NCBI RefSeq assembly: GCF_001412215.1
Contig: NZ_LLWP01000004.1
Span: 310,001 to 374,000, forward strand
Length of the DNA stretch: 64,000 bases
Direction of reading: 5' to 3'
Source of the DNA: Pedobacter sp. Hv1
GTDB lineage: Bacteria; Bacteroidota; Bacteroidia; Sphingobacteriales; Sphingobacteriaceae
Numbering within the stretch: the first letter of the stretch is position 1; each line of letters begins with the position of its first letter. This document shows, in pieces, positions 34,523-42,892 of this stretch. The notes under the pieces were generated by a model. That model was not told the DNA's origin. It did no database searches and saw only the letters and a program-made list of their open reading frames with translations. The position numbers were made by a program, and so were the translations under genes.

Positions 34523-35014
34523 TTATACAGATGCTTTTGTTCTTAAACTTTGCACAATTGCTACACAGCGCTCTTCAAAAATGCTATGCTCAATAGGTAG
34601 TACAACAGACTCAAACAATTTCATCAATTCTTCAGAGTGGTTAGCTACTCTTTTGGTTTGGATATTAAATTGGATAAATTTCATCCAAAGAATGGCCTTC
34701 AGTTCAGTTTCATCTTCATTCCACATCTTCATCTCTACCAATAATATATTGTTTGTAAATTGGATCAACTGGCTTTCTATCAGAACAGTTTCCATGGTAA
34801 AAGCAGGTTTGATATAACTGATCTGGTTAGATACTACTACCCAGCTCAGTCCTGTGGTTTCCATATTCTTGAAAACATCAAGATTATAGTGTGTGGCAAT
34901 CTGATCCTCACGTGCATTTAAGAAGTAATCTAAATACTTAGAGTTGTTTAAATGGTTAAAAGGATCACAATCTTGAAACCTAATTTTTCTTTTGTTTTTT
35001 AATATTTTTTCCAT
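34523..35014 (-). CDS. acyl-CoA thioesterase, 4HBT hotdog fold
   Basis: 163 residues. The hotdog signature IRFQDCDPFNHLNNSKYLDY carries the catalytic-type Asp and the NHLNN turn of 4-hydroxybenzoyl-CoA-thioesterase relatives. Two strands follow (SWVVVSNQISYIKPA, LIQFTNNILLVEMKMW). It hydrolyses acyl-CoA or acyl-ACP thioesters of unknown chain. A TetR-type operator sits just upstream of its start and is identical to one in front of the TetR gene, so it is probably repressed by that protein. Confidence 0.88.
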   Translation of the reverse strand: MEKILKNKRKIRFQDCDPFNHLNNSKYLDYFLNAREDQIATHYNLDVFKNMETTGLSWVVVSNQISYIKPAFTMETVLIESQLIQFTNNILLVEMKMWNEDETELKAILWMKFIQFNIQTKRVANHSEELMKLFESVVLPIEHSIFEERCVAIVQSLRTKASV

Positions 35015-35033
35015 TGTTATGTTGTTTTAAACC

Positions 35034-35051
35034 AAATACCAATCGGTATGT
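35034..35051 (-). promoter_or_regulatory. TetR-type operator upstream of thioesterase
   Basis: AAATACCAATCGGTATGT, containing the inverted repeat ATACC-N2-CGGTAT centred on AATC, lies 20-37 bp upstream of the thioesterase ATG. An identical 18-bp copy is found at 35694-35711 before the TetR gene. Such sites are typical for fatty-acid-related TetR repressors. Confidence 0.75.
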
Positions 35052-35067
35052 GGCGGGTTAAATTTTT

Positions 35068-35649
35068 TTACATTTTAATTTTCTCAATGATTACTTCATC
35101 TATGAAGTCCATGGCAGTTTTGATATAGCTTTGATCGTAATGCGTAAAGGCTAGGAGAGAGCTTCCTTCGATGATGGATAAGATCGTTTTTGCATAAGAT
35201 GACGCGTCAATGTTTACGTTGATCTCCTTGTTACTGATCCCATCAACAATAATTTTGCTTAGGCCATCCATCATTTGTTTAGATAGTGCTTGTGCAGCCT
35301 TAAACAGTAGTGGATTATTATAACTTGCATCTACCCCAACTCTTAACATAGGGCAGCCTCCACGGTCCTTAACCAATTCGTAATAATTACGTTGGTAATT
35401 GGTAATGGCCTGTAATTTGGAAATACTTCCAGTTGTATTAGCAATTAATTTGAATAAGGGGATGAGCGCTATTTTTACATTCAGTTCAAAAGCTTTAAGG
35501 GCTAAATCTTCTTTATTTTGAAAGTTACAGTAAATAGCACCCTTAGTTAAACCGGTAGCTGTAGTAATGTCTGCCAAACTTGTACCGATGTAGCCCTTTT
35601 TGTTAAAAACAGGAGCAACTTTATCCAATATAAATTCTGCAGTATTCAT
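35068..35649 (-). CDS. TetR/AcrR family transcriptional regulator
   Basis: 193 residues. The N-terminal HTH reads GYIGTSLADITTATGLTKGA and IYCNFQNKEDL, the canonical TetR recognition helix. The C-terminal part fits a ligand pocket (RGGCPMLRVGVDASYNNPLL). Identical operators precede this gene and the thioesterase gene downstream, so it should repress both. Acyl-CoA is a reasonable guess as inducer, by the nature of the target. Confidence 0.92.
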   Translation of the reverse strand: MNTAEFILDKVAPVFNKKGYIGTSLADITTATGLTKGAIYCNFQNKEDLALKAFELNVKIALIPLFKLIANTTGSISKLQAITNYQRNYYELVKDRGGCPMLRVGVDASYNNPLLFKAAQALSKQMMDGLSKIIVDGISNKEINVNIDASSYAKTILSIIEGSSLLAFTHYDQSYIKTAMDFIDEVIIEKIKM

Positions 35650-35693
35650 ACAACTAGTAAGTGATTATAAAAAGGGTGAACAAATATAACAAC

Positions 35694-35711
35694 AAATACC
35701 AATCGGTATGT
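35694..35711 (-). promoter_or_regulatory. TetR-type operator upstream of tetR gene
   Basis: This is an identical 18-bp copy of the operator at 35034-35051, located 45-62 bp upstream of the TetR ATG. It supports autoregulation. Confidence 0.75.
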
Positions 35712-35764
35712 ATTATTGGCAAATATTTTTTTTGCCGTTTTAAATTGGATGATAAATGAATGGT

Positions 35765-35950
35765 TTAACGGTCTGGAAAACATTTCTGACTAGGCCAAAA
35801 TATGGTCATGCTGAGCCTGTCGAAGTATCTATTTAGTGGGTATTAGGTCTATTTAGCTTAATTTTCAAGGGTATCAAGTAAAAATGTCTTTAAAGTGGAT
35901 TACAAATCCACCGTATTAACGGTCGAGAAAACATTTCTTGACCAACAAAA
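35765..35950. repeat. intergenic repeats in the tetR upstream region
   Basis: A GTCATGCTGAGCCTGTCGAA unit (35805-35824) matches the dispersed repeat at 30.1 kb. Around it, TTTAACGGTCTGGAAAACAT (from about 35764) returns in similar form (TTAACGGTCGAGAAAACAT, from about 35916) as a direct repeat about 150 bp apart. Between them is a hairpin-like GTGGATTACAAATCCAC. No gene lies in the 280 bp between the operator and the next stop. Confidence 0.55.
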
Positions 35951-35993
35951 GACCAACTAGAATCTTAATTCCTTAATGTTTAAACAAGAAAGC

Positions 35994-36491
35994 TTACTTC
36001 TTATATCTCAGTAAAGTAGCATCAACCAAATGTGCTATTTTCAAAAACTCATGGCTCAATGTCACAATCTCTGTATTCAATTGATTGAGATCAGCTTTTA
36101 CTGTGCCTTGCATTAAGGTGAGTGGTCCAAAATTTACACTTACATTTGGCCATGCCTGTTCAAAAGCTTTAAAAGCATTTCTAAAATCATCAGCAAATTT
36201 TCTGCTTTCTATGGTATAACCTTTTAATTTGCGCAGTTTCAATGCATGGATATTATAAAACAACTCATTCTTTTTGATACCGTCTTCGGTTAACCAAATA
36301 GAAAAGAAAATCCTCGATTCGGCAGTAACAGGATCTTGAAGTGGACTTGCCCAAGAACATTTATACAACTTCAAAACAACAGAATCTAAACAGACTCCAG
36401 TTACTATTTCGATGTCTTTTTCATCCAATAGTTTTTGATCAAGGAGTTTAGCTGCCTTTTTAAATTTATCTAAATAATTTGCTATGTCCAT
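35994..36491 (-). CDS. hypothetical cytosolic protein
   Basis: 165 residues with no signal peptide and no TM segment. It is mixed alpha/beta with a helical C-terminal third (LNQLNTEIVTLSHEFLKIAH). I do not recognise a family. It contains SAVVLKLYKCSW-like strand patterns (LDSVVLKLYKCSWASPL) and ends in basic residues. It stands alone between the tetR upstream region and a divergent exported protein. Confidence 0.6.
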   Translation of the reverse strand: MDIANYLDKFKKAAKLLDQKLLDEKDIEIVTGVCLDSVVLKLYKCSWASPLQDPVTAESRIFFSIWLTEDGIKKNELFYNIHALKLRKLKGYTIESRKFADDFRNAFKAFEQAWPNVSVNFGPLTLMQGTVKADLNQLNTEIVTLSHEFLKIAHLVDATLLRYKK

Positions 36492-36676
36492 ATTAGATCT
36501 TGGTTATTTACAAAGAATACATTTGCGTAGTTAAAGTTAACAAAAGTATTTAATCAAAATATTAAATCCTCTGCTTAAAGAGATGTCTATGGTCATCATA
36601 TGATTAACCTAGCACACCTAAAATTTAGTCTCTATTTTGGCCTGTAATTTGTGCTAATTTCAATAAACTTTATCCT

Positions 36677-37246
36677 ATGAAAAACCTAATTCTTTTATTT
36701 TTTGCTATGCTATGGTATGGAGCCGCCACTGCACAACCAGCAGCACTTGGAGGAACAATTACCTTTGAGCAAAATGGCAAACAGTATACAGCCAAAAACA
36801 TTAGTGGAACAGTGCTAACAGGCAAGGACAATAATGCCATCCTAACTTTGAATTTTAGCGTAGATGAAAAAGAAAGGGAAGTAGGGGTTCGGTTCTATTT
36901 AAGAAAAATGGGCGAGTTAAAAGCTGGAGCAATAGTGCTTGCTAAAATGGACAATAAAGCCAATCCAAATTTTGGTGTATTTAGTAATATCCCGCCAGGA
37001 GATGCAGATGCAAATGATCATAATGCTGGAGCAGGTACAGCAAAAGATATTTCAGCAGATTCAGAAAAAGGGAGTTTTATCATCAGCAATGTAACTGTAA
37101 ATGGTAATCAAGTTATTTTATCTGGAAGTTTTGAATTTACAGGTAAAAACGCCGTAGAAGAAGGTGCCGAAAAGAATATTATAGTAAAAGGGAATTTTAG
37201 CAAAGTAAGCATTAAGGCACTTGGCCCTCATCTTTTGAAACAATGA
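36677..37246 (+). CDS. exported hypothetical protein
   Basis: 189 residues with a signal peptide (LLFFAMLWYGAATAQ). The mature protein is beta-rich: a 'GGTITFEQNGKQYTAKN' opening, paired strands, and a closing SGSFEFTGKN and IIVKGNFSKVSI. It resembles Bacteroidota DUF6252-like proteins that end in 'ITDGxF'-type strands, but the match is loose. It is convergent with the response-regulator gene, 6 bp from stop to stop. Confidence 0.6.
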   Translation: MKNLILLFFAMLWYGAATAQPAALGGTITFEQNGKQYTAKNISGTVLTGKDNNAILTLNFSVDEKEREVGVRFYLRKMGELKAGAIVLAKMDNKANPNFGVFSNIPPGDADANDHNAGAGTAKDISADSEKGSFIISNVTVNGNQVILSGSFEFTGKNAVEEGAEKNIIVKGNFSKVSIKALGPHLLKQ

Positions 37247-37252
37247 TGCGCT

Positions 37253-37888
37253 TTAAAGTAGATTTTGCTGTGTGGCAATTCGGATAAGATCTGCTACGTT
37301 TTTAGCCTTTAATTTTTGCATCAGGTTTTTTCGATGGTTCTCTATCGTAAACTTACTTAAGAAGAGTAGTTCTGCCATACCGGGCGAATTTTCTCCGGCT
37401 GCAATCAATTTTAAGATCTCCGTTTCGCGTACGGTTAATTTGGGTAAATCTTGTTGTTCATTTAATACCGGGCGGGCTATAATTTCATTCACTACCTTGC
37501 TAAAAGTGATCTGACCACTTAAAGCTCCATTGATACAACCTACAATTTCTTCAACAGTTGCATCTTTAAGTACGTAACCACTTGCACCATTTGCCAACAT
37601 CTGCATAATGGCACTTCGTTCTTTATGGTTGCTAAATGCCAGTACAACGGTTTTCGGCGATATTTTTTTGATCTCCTTACACAAATCCATTCCATTAATA
37701 TCTGGAAGGATAATGTCTAATAAAACAATTTTAACGTGCGTTTTTTTAATAAAACGAATAAAATCGCTACCACAGGTAAAAGTTTTAACCACTTCAAATT
37801 CTGGTTTTTTGCTTAAAAGTCTAACCAAACCCTCTATCACTACTGGGTGGTCATCAACTATGGCAATTGTAATTTTAGGTGGTAACAT
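37253..37888 (-). CDS. NarL/LuxR-type response regulator
   Basis: 211 residues. The receiver domain has acidic DDHP, phospho-acceptor Asp in IVLLDIILPDING and Lys in VLKDATVEE. The C-terminal LuxR HTH reads LTVRETEILKLIAAGENSPG and FTIENHRKNLMQKL. It overlaps the TPR histidine-kinase gene by 14 bp, making a coupled two-component pair. Dyad sites in the promoters at 39.9 and 40.3 kb are candidate targets. Confidence 0.94.
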   Translation of the reverse strand: MLPPKITIAIVDDHPVVIEGLVRLLSKKPEFEVVKTFTCGSDFIRFIKKTHVKIVLLDIILPDINGMDLCKEIKKISPKTVVLAFSNHKERSAIMQMLANGASGYVLKDATVEEIVGCINGALSGQITFSKVVNEIIARPVLNEQQDLPKLTVRETEILKLIAAGENSPGMAELLFLSKFTIENHRKNLMQKLKAKNVADLIRIATQQNLL

Positions 37889-39863
37889 TGAGTTCTATAT
37901 TAATGGAGGTACCTTGTTTATTTTCTGCCGACAATATCTCAATTTTTCCCTTTAAATAAGCCACTCGGTTTTGCATATTACTTAAACCAAACCCCTGTCC
38001 TTTAAGTGCATCTGCTGGATTAAACCCTTTGCCATCGTCTTCAATAGTAATAAAGACTATGTTTTTATCCTGAGAGCATTGCAATAGGATGTTTTGTGCT
38101 GATGCATGTTTAACTGCATTGGCCAATGCCTCTTGTACAATACGATAAATTATCAGTTGTTCCTTTTTAGGAATAGTACTTTCCATATCCAAACACTGAA
38201 AATATACTTTCAATTTTTCAGTGGTAAGCGATTCGCACAAATCATTTAACGATGCTTGCAGTCCTAACTTCTGCAACATGCCAGGCATCATATCATAGGC
38301 AATTTGCCGAAGTTCCGTTATGGAATTTTCTAACTGATAAATAATGTGTTGGAGTTCAACATCTTTATCGTTTTTCTTTTCTAAGGCATAATGGGCAAGA
38401 TCCATTTTGGCCATGGCCAGTGTTCCACCTAAACCATCGTGTAAATCGCGGGCTACTCTATTTTGTTCGTTTTCTTTGGCATTTAACATTACTTCGGCAA
38501 TTTTTAATTGCTGCTGGCTATCTATATCTTTAAGTTGTTGCAGGTGGTTCAAATCTTTTTGTGCAGCCAATTTTTTGCTACTGCTATAAAAAAGCCAACC
38601 TAAACCTGCTACAATTAGCAAAAACAAACTGGTAGAGCCTAATAACCAGCTCAGTAAACGGCTATTTTTGGTGGCTAGTTTTGCTCGTTGATTTTCGGCA
38701 TTGAGTTGAATAATCTTCTTTTGATTTTCTTCAGTCCTATATTTCACCTCAAACAAATTAACGGTTTCCTTTAGTTTGTTAGTATGGATACTGTCACTTA
38801 GAACGGTATAAAGTTTTAACCAATCGTATGCTTTCTTATTGTTGTTCAATTCTTTGTAGCTAATAGAAAGACCATTATAAACTTGCAATTTGTTGGAGTC
38901 CCAAACCATAAACTGTTTATTTTGCGCTAAAATTAGTGCCACATCTTTAGCCTGTGCATATTTATGGGTATTGTACAGTGCATAAAATTTTTGCAACAAT
39001 AAACGCTGTTCTGCATAAGTACCTTTTATTTCTTTGGCCAATAACATTCCCTTATCAATTACTCTTAACGCGCTATCGTATTTAAATGCTACATTGTACC
39101 GAAGTGCTTCTGCCGCATAATAGGCTAACCAGATACTAGATTTTGGGTAGGGGTCTATCAATAATTTTAGACTATCTAAGTTGGCTTTGGCCGCTTTCAA
39201 CTTACCTAAAGAGATATTATTTTCGGCTATAGATTGATATACCATCGCCAAATAATGAGGAGCATCAGCATTTTTGAGCGTTACCAATGCTTTATTCAAA
39301 TAAATCTTTTCTTTATCATATTGATGTAGCTCTTTGAAACTTACCGAGAGTTGGTAATAGTTTTTACCTAGAAAACCGAAATCTCCAGATTTTAAGATCA
39401 AAGGAATGGCCTTATCAATAATAATTTCTATAGACTCTTTAGACCTAGCACCAATGTATTGATAAAATGCATAAGTGTACCAACACATAGACCTCAAACG
39501 AAAAGCTTCTTTGCTCTGGAATTGTTGCAAGGCCGAATCAGCCTTCAAAAAAACTTCCTTGGCCAATTTTGGGTTCTTATTTGCAATAATTAAGCCTTGG
39601 TAATACAAAAAAACAGCTTTCATAAAAGGATCATTCTTGCTGTATTTTAAGCCTTTTAACAAATAAGCTCTAGCTTTTGTGCTATCAGTTTTCAAGTAAT
39701 ACTCTGAAAGTAAAAAACTGCTTTTTGCCTTTACATTTACGGCAACTGTTGTATTCAATTGCTTTTGTAGACTATCTACATAATTAAAATCACCCAAAGG
39801 AATCTGTGCATGAACAGCAAAAAAGCAAATGGATAACCAGATAATGAACAAATATTTTTTCAT
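37875..39863 (-). CDS. TPR-containing sensor histidine kinase (HisKA_3)
   Basis: 662 residues: signal peptide; about 300 residues of TPR-like helices in the periplasm (KAYDWLKLYTVLSDSIH-type units); a TM near 400 (LLSWLLGSTSLFLLIVAGL); a coiled coil; then HisKA_3 with phospho-His in RVARDLHDGLGGTLA and HATPase (IEDDGKGFNPAD, GQGFGLSNMQNRV). Periplasmic TPR kinases are a Bacteroidota speciality and sense unknown envelope signals. It overlaps the response regulator gene. The start region is near the first promoter-cassette repeat on the opposite strand. Confidence 0.93.
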   Translation of the reverse strand: MKKYLFIIWLSICFFAVHAQIPLGDFNYVDSLQKQLNTTVAVNVKAKSSFLLSEYYLKTDSTKARAYLLKGLKYSKNDPFMKAVFLYYQGLIIANKNPKLAKEVFLKADSALQQFQSKEAFRLRSMCWYTYAFYQYIGARSKESIEIIIDKAIPLILKSGDFGFLGKNYYQLSVSFKELHQYDKEKIYLNKALVTLKNADAPHYLAMVYQSIAENNISLGKLKAAKANLDSLKLLIDPYPKSSIWLAYYAAEALRYNVAFKYDSALRVIDKGMLLAKEIKGTYAEQRLLLQKFYALYNTHKYAQAKDVALILAQNKQFMVWDSNKLQVYNGLSISYKELNNNKKAYDWLKLYTVLSDSIHTNKLKETVNLFEVKYRTEENQKKIIQLNAENQRAKLATKNSRLLSWLLGSTSLFLLIVAGLGWLFYSSSKKLAAQKDLNHLQQLKDIDSQQQLKIAEVMLNAKENEQNRVARDLHDGLGGTLAMAKMDLAHYALEKKNDKDVELQHIIYQLENSITELRQIAYDMMPGMLQKLGLQASLNDLCESLTTEKLKVYFQCLDMESTIPKKEQLIIYRIVQEALANAVKHASAQNILLQCSQDKNIVFITIEDDGKGFNPADALKGQGFGLSNMQNRVAYLKGKIEILSAENKQGTSINIELNVTT

Positions 39864-39930
39864 AACACGTAGCTAATATAATGGAGGACAATGTTTAGCA
39901 TAAATTATGGATTATGAAAATTAAGCTAGA

Positions 39931-40005
39931 AAAATAGCTATAAACAGCTAGTATAAAATGACGTATTATAGTTATTGTCTCCTTACTCTGGTCATTATAA
40001 TTTTG
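39931..40005 (+). promoter_or_regulatory. promoter cassette, copy 1, before candidate ncRNA
   Basis: This 75-bp unit starts with a dyad, TAGCT-ATAAAC-AGCTA (39934-39949), and ends in TAATTTTG (39998-40005), a match to the Bacteroidota -7 element TAnnTTTG. Copy 2 at 40297-40371 matches at 62 of 75 positions by my count, with dyad and -7 element in identical register (67 bp). Facing plus strand, it precedes a gene-less stretch that ends in a strong terminator. Confidence 0.7.
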
Positions 40006-40011
40006 TATTCA

Positions 40012-40236
40012 CCGAGCATAACAAGCTTATCGGCTAAAGTGGCTACAAAAAAAAAACTATACTGTTTGTCAATAAAAAGACTGCTAGTGGAATTATAAAG
40101 AAAGACTAAAACTAAAAACTAAACTATAAATTAACTAAGTAACTAAAAGGGGAGTGTAAATTAATAACTGTTAACTAATAACTAATGTTTGATTATAAAG
40201 AGTCGTTATCGGATGGTAACGACCTTTATTTTTTTA
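40012..40236 (+). ncRNA. candidate small RNA between promoter cassette and terminator
   Basis: Transcription from copy 1 should begin about 7 nt after TAATTTTG and would stop at a strong hairpin (GTCGTTATC-GGAT-GGTAACGAC at 40202-40223, extended by AAAG/CTTT) followed by ATTTTTTT. The 225-nt interval is AT-rich, full of stops in all plus frames, and has repeated AACTAA units. The only ATG-led frame, from 40185, is 27 codons and crosses the terminator. I know no Rfam family like it. It might instead be the remains of a lost gene. Confidence 0.4.
40197..40236 (+). terminator. Rho-independent terminator of candidate ncRNA
   Basis: GTCGTTATC (40202-40210) pairs with GGTAACGAC (40215-40223) around a GGAT loop. 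AAAG before and CTTT after lengthen the stem with one bulged A. ATTTTTTT follows. No coding gene ends upstream on this strand, so it must belong to another transcript. Confidence 0.8.
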
Positions 40237-40296
40237 AGACTAATTTACAAACCTTTACCTGTAAGTGATATCATAGCTATTAGATCATGGGCGACG

Positions 40297-40371
40297 AAAA
40301 TAGCTATAAACAGCTAGTCTAAAATGACGTGTTACAGTCATTGTCTCTCTATGCTAGTTACCCTAATTTTG
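40297..40371 (+). promoter_or_regulatory. promoter cassette, copy 2, before lipoprotein operon
   Basis: The same dyad (TAGCTATAAACAGCTA, 40300-40315) and TAATTTTG (40364-40371) as copy 1, at the same spacing. It ends 42 bp before the ATG of the lipoprotein gene at 40414. A NarL-type regulator usually binds dyads like this; its two-component gene pair is the next locus upstream. Confidence 0.7.
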
Positions 40372-40413
40372 GATAAATATTCATTTACATCTCTTAAACA
40401 TAACCTATTTACC

Positions 40414-40830
40414 ATGAAAACTACATTAAAAAACCTAGCTGTTGCCCTTATTTTATTAGTATCTGCCGTATCAATTTTATCATCTTGTAAAAAGGGTGGT
40501 GGAGGATCAATACCAAATGCCGACAAATTTCCATTAACCAATTTTAACATTACCACTACTGCCCCAAGGGTTAACGGTACTTCTGTTTATATCAGTTATG
40601 ACATTAAAAATGTTTCTACAAAAAATTATGTCATATTAGATAATTCACAACACATTATATACGTCCGCTTTACCATTGCAACAACAGATGGTACCACCTA
40701 CGAGCAAAGCCGATTGATACCAGATTTACAGGCAAATACTACCTCCGCTCAAGAAGTATTACTTCAAATGTCGAGTGGTAAAACTTTAGATCCCTCTAAA
40801 ACCAAATTTGAGCTTTATTATGAGCGATAA
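40414..40830 (+). CDS. hypothetical lipoprotein
   Basis: 138 residues from ATG 40414; the longer open frame has no start-like features and would put 30 residues before the signal peptide. Lipobox VSILSSC is followed by KKGGGGS. The mature part is one Ig-like beta domain (FNITTTAPRVNGTSVYISYD) that may be a small adhesion or scaffold module. It is the first gene after promoter cassette copy 2 and probably cotranscribed with the exported protein 39 bp on. Confidence 0.7.
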   Translation: MKTTLKNLAVALILLVSAVSILSSCKKGGGGSIPNADKFPLTNFNITTTAPRVNGTSVYISYDIKNVSTKNYVILDNSQHIIYVRFTIATTDGTTYEQSRLIPDLQANTTSAQEVLLQMSSGKTLDPSKTKFELYYER

Positions 40831-40869
40831 GAGAACAGTATAACTTATTAATTAAAATTAAGAACAACC

Positions 40870-41328
40870 ATGAAAAAAATAGCACTAATCTGTTTCGCCA
40901 TTTTGGTATTTGGCGGTACTTCTGTAAATGCACAAGGTGTATTAGACAAAATTGAAAACATACTGAACAAAGCCGATCGTGCTACCAATACAGCAGATAA
41001 GGCTGCAAAAACCGGACAAAAAGCAACCAATTTATTGGCTAAAAAAAAAGGCACGGAAGCAGAAGTGGCAGAAACAAAAACCACACTCAAACTTACAGGT
41101 GTTAATTTTGCCGCGCTAAAAGAATTGAATGAAAAGTTGCTTATCGCCAAAGGAGTAGAAAGCACAAAAATGAAGTTTAGTGCTACTGGATCTACCATTT
41201 TACTGCAACATGTGGGTAGTACCGAAGACCTTTTAAAAATCCTACAAAAAACCAACCCAACCATATTTGCCGATAAAAATATTGATGGAATGGACGATGG
41301 TGAAATATCGGTAAAGGTAAAACTATAG
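40870..41328 (+). CDS. exported protein with coiled N-terminus
   Basis: 152 residues: signal peptide (ICFAILVFGGTSVNAQG), then an Ala/Lys/Thr-rich helix (NKADRATNTADKAAKTG) and a compact beta-alpha domain (TTLKLTGVNFAALKEL, GSTILLQHVGSTEDLL) with repeated secondary structure and an Asp-rich tail. No family is recognised. The terminator 75 bp later marks the operon's end. Confidence 0.65.
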   Translation: MKKIALICFAILVFGGTSVNAQGVLDKIENILNKADRATNTADKAAKTGQKATNLLAKKKGTEAEVAETKTTLKLTGVNFAALKELNEKLLIAKGVESTKMKFSATGSTILLQHVGSTEDLLKILQKTNPTIFADKNIDGMDDGEISVKVKL

Positions 41329-41402
41329 CTGTTTGATATTACAAATAGAAGGCAAGCTTAAAAACAAAATCATTCAAATAGCAAATAAGGCTAAACAATA
41401 GG

Positions 41403-41437
41403 AGAGCCATTGTCAACTGATAATGGCTCTTTCTTTT
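41403..41437 (+). terminator. Rho-independent terminator of lipoprotein operon
   Basis: AGAGCCATT (41403-41411) pairs with AATGGCTCT (41422-41430) and is followed by TTCTTTT. It lies between convergent genes and serves the plus-strand operon. Confidence 0.8.
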
Positions 41438-41453
41438 GATATACTCACGATTA

Positions 41454-42077
41454 TTATTTTTTCCTACCTACAAATCTAATCACCGAACCTTGCCCATTAT
41501 GGAAAAAACCTTCATTAAGTTCAATTACTGTTTCTTCTAATGTGATTATTTCATAGTTGTGAAAATCGGCCTTAATTTCGTCGATAGAAAATAACGATTC
41601 GATGTCTTTAGGTCCACCAACCTTATCATTCTTTGCCAGGTATTCAAGGTGATTTTTACTAAAAGCTTCGAAAATGACAATGCCTCCTTTGCGTAAGTAT
41701 TGATCTAGTTCTTGGTGCAGCTTAGATTTTAAATTTGCCGGAAAATGAGCATAAATTAATGCTATGGCATCAAATTGTTCAGCCTTATATCCCAGATTTG
41801 CCAATTCTCCAATTTGATAATCAACACTTACTTTATTCTTTTCTGCCAATTGAAAAGCTTTTTTTTGTCCTTCATTGCTAATGTCAAAAGCGGTCACCTT
41901 CCAGCCTAGTTGAGCTGCAAATACAGCATTACGTCCTTCACCTTCGGCAGGAAAAAGTATATTTCCAATTGGTAATTGAGTTAACTGTTCTTTTAAATAA
42001 TTGTTGGGTTCTTCGCCATAAGCAAATTCATTGTTTGCATATCTCTCGTTCCATCTGTCGGTCCAGGTATTCGTCAT
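41454..42077 (-). CDS. class I SAM-dependent methyltransferase
   Basis: 207 residues from ATG 42077; upstream there is only a TTG. It opens [20 protein letters not shown], common in TehB/thiopurine-type methyltransferases. SAM motif I is [19 protein letters not shown] (E-G-x-G-R-N), motif II is [14 protein letters not shown] and [15 protein letters not shown] follow. The family detoxifies tellurite, thiols or halides in various bacteria; the substrate here cannot be told. It stands alone. Confidence 0.85.
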   Translation of the reverse strand: MTNTWTDRWNERYANNEFAYGEEPNNYLKEQLTQLPIGNILFPAEGEGRNAVFAAQLGWKVTAFDISNEGQKKAFQLAEKNKVSVDYQIGELANLGYKAEQFDAIALIYAHFPANLKSKLHQELDQYLRKGGIVIFEAFSKNHLEYLAKNDKVGGPKDIESLFSIDEIKADFHNYEIITLEETVIELNEGFFHNGQGSVIRFVGRKK

Positions 42078-42158
42078 CTTTATGGTTTTTGGTTGTGGCC
42101 AAATTACACTTAATGACAATGGTTTATCTTTATTATGTGTTTTTATGACATTATGCTA

Positions 42159-42632
42159 TCAATGCAGGTTCTCCTTAACCCTTACATATTTCTCTGTAAT
42201 TACGCGATCAACTCCAGCTGCTTCTACTTTTTCCATTCCGGTTTGGATGAGGGTATCTTTATGAATACTCACTTTAAAATTAAAGGTTTTACCTTCCCAG
42301 TTTTTGTCTTTATAGAAGTCTAAATATTCAGTATACTCGTTTCCTGCTAATTTATACCTACCACCACCTGCATCAAAACGGTCGTTGCTGTTTTTAGCTG
42401 TGTCCAGATCATGGTTTAAAAAAGCAAAATGGGTATCATTAATGATCTTGATCATTCGTTTGTTGCCCTTGGTAAAATCTATTACTGTACTTTTTCCTTT
42501 ATCTAAGGTTGTAGCAGAAAGCAATTGCCAAGTACCTTTAAGTGCAACAGTGGTTTCTTCGATTTGAGGAGAACGGACGCAAGCCAAAAAAGTAGTGGTG
42601 CAAAGGGTAAGTAATATAATTTTAATCTTCAT
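42159..42632 (-). CDS. lipocalin-like lipoprotein
   Basis: 157 residues from ATG 42632 (another ATG three codons upstream). Lipobox TTTFLAC is followed by VRSPQ. The body starts LKGTWQLLSATTLDKGKSTV, the G-x-W opening of lipocalin-like DUFs in Bacteroidota. It continues with strands including MIKIINDTHFAFLNHD and GRYKLAGNEYTEYLDFY, and ends in ITEKYVRV. It probably binds a small hydrophobic ligand in the periplasm or at the outer membrane. Confidence 0.75.
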   Translation of the reverse strand: MKIKIILLTLCTTTFLACVRSPQIEETTVALKGTWQLLSATTLDKGKSTVIDFTKGNKRMIKIINDTHFAFLNHDLDTAKNSNDRFDAGGGRYKLAGNEYTEYLDFYKDKNWEGKTFNFKVSIHKDTLIQTGMEKVEAAGVDRVITEKYVRVKENLH

Positions 42633-42892
42633 GATGATCATTTAAAAGGATGAACTTCTAATTTAAATATTAATTGTAAAAAACTGGAATTTTGGACGTG
42701 TCCATTTAATTAAATACCGAGCCGAGTTGATCAAGTTTCACCATCAATGATTAATTTTCATAGTTACAATATCAAAAAAATGTAAAAAGATGTTTATGGA
42801 GTAGATGGTGACTAAACTCTTCCCATTAAATGCTTTATTTCAACTACTTTTAGTTGAATAATTCTCTATCACATTCAATCAATTTACTGCGC

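Noticed and set aside
40185-40268. 27-codon ORF overlapping the ncRNA terminator
   Set aside because: It crosses a strong terminator and has no protein resemblance; coincidence is more likely.
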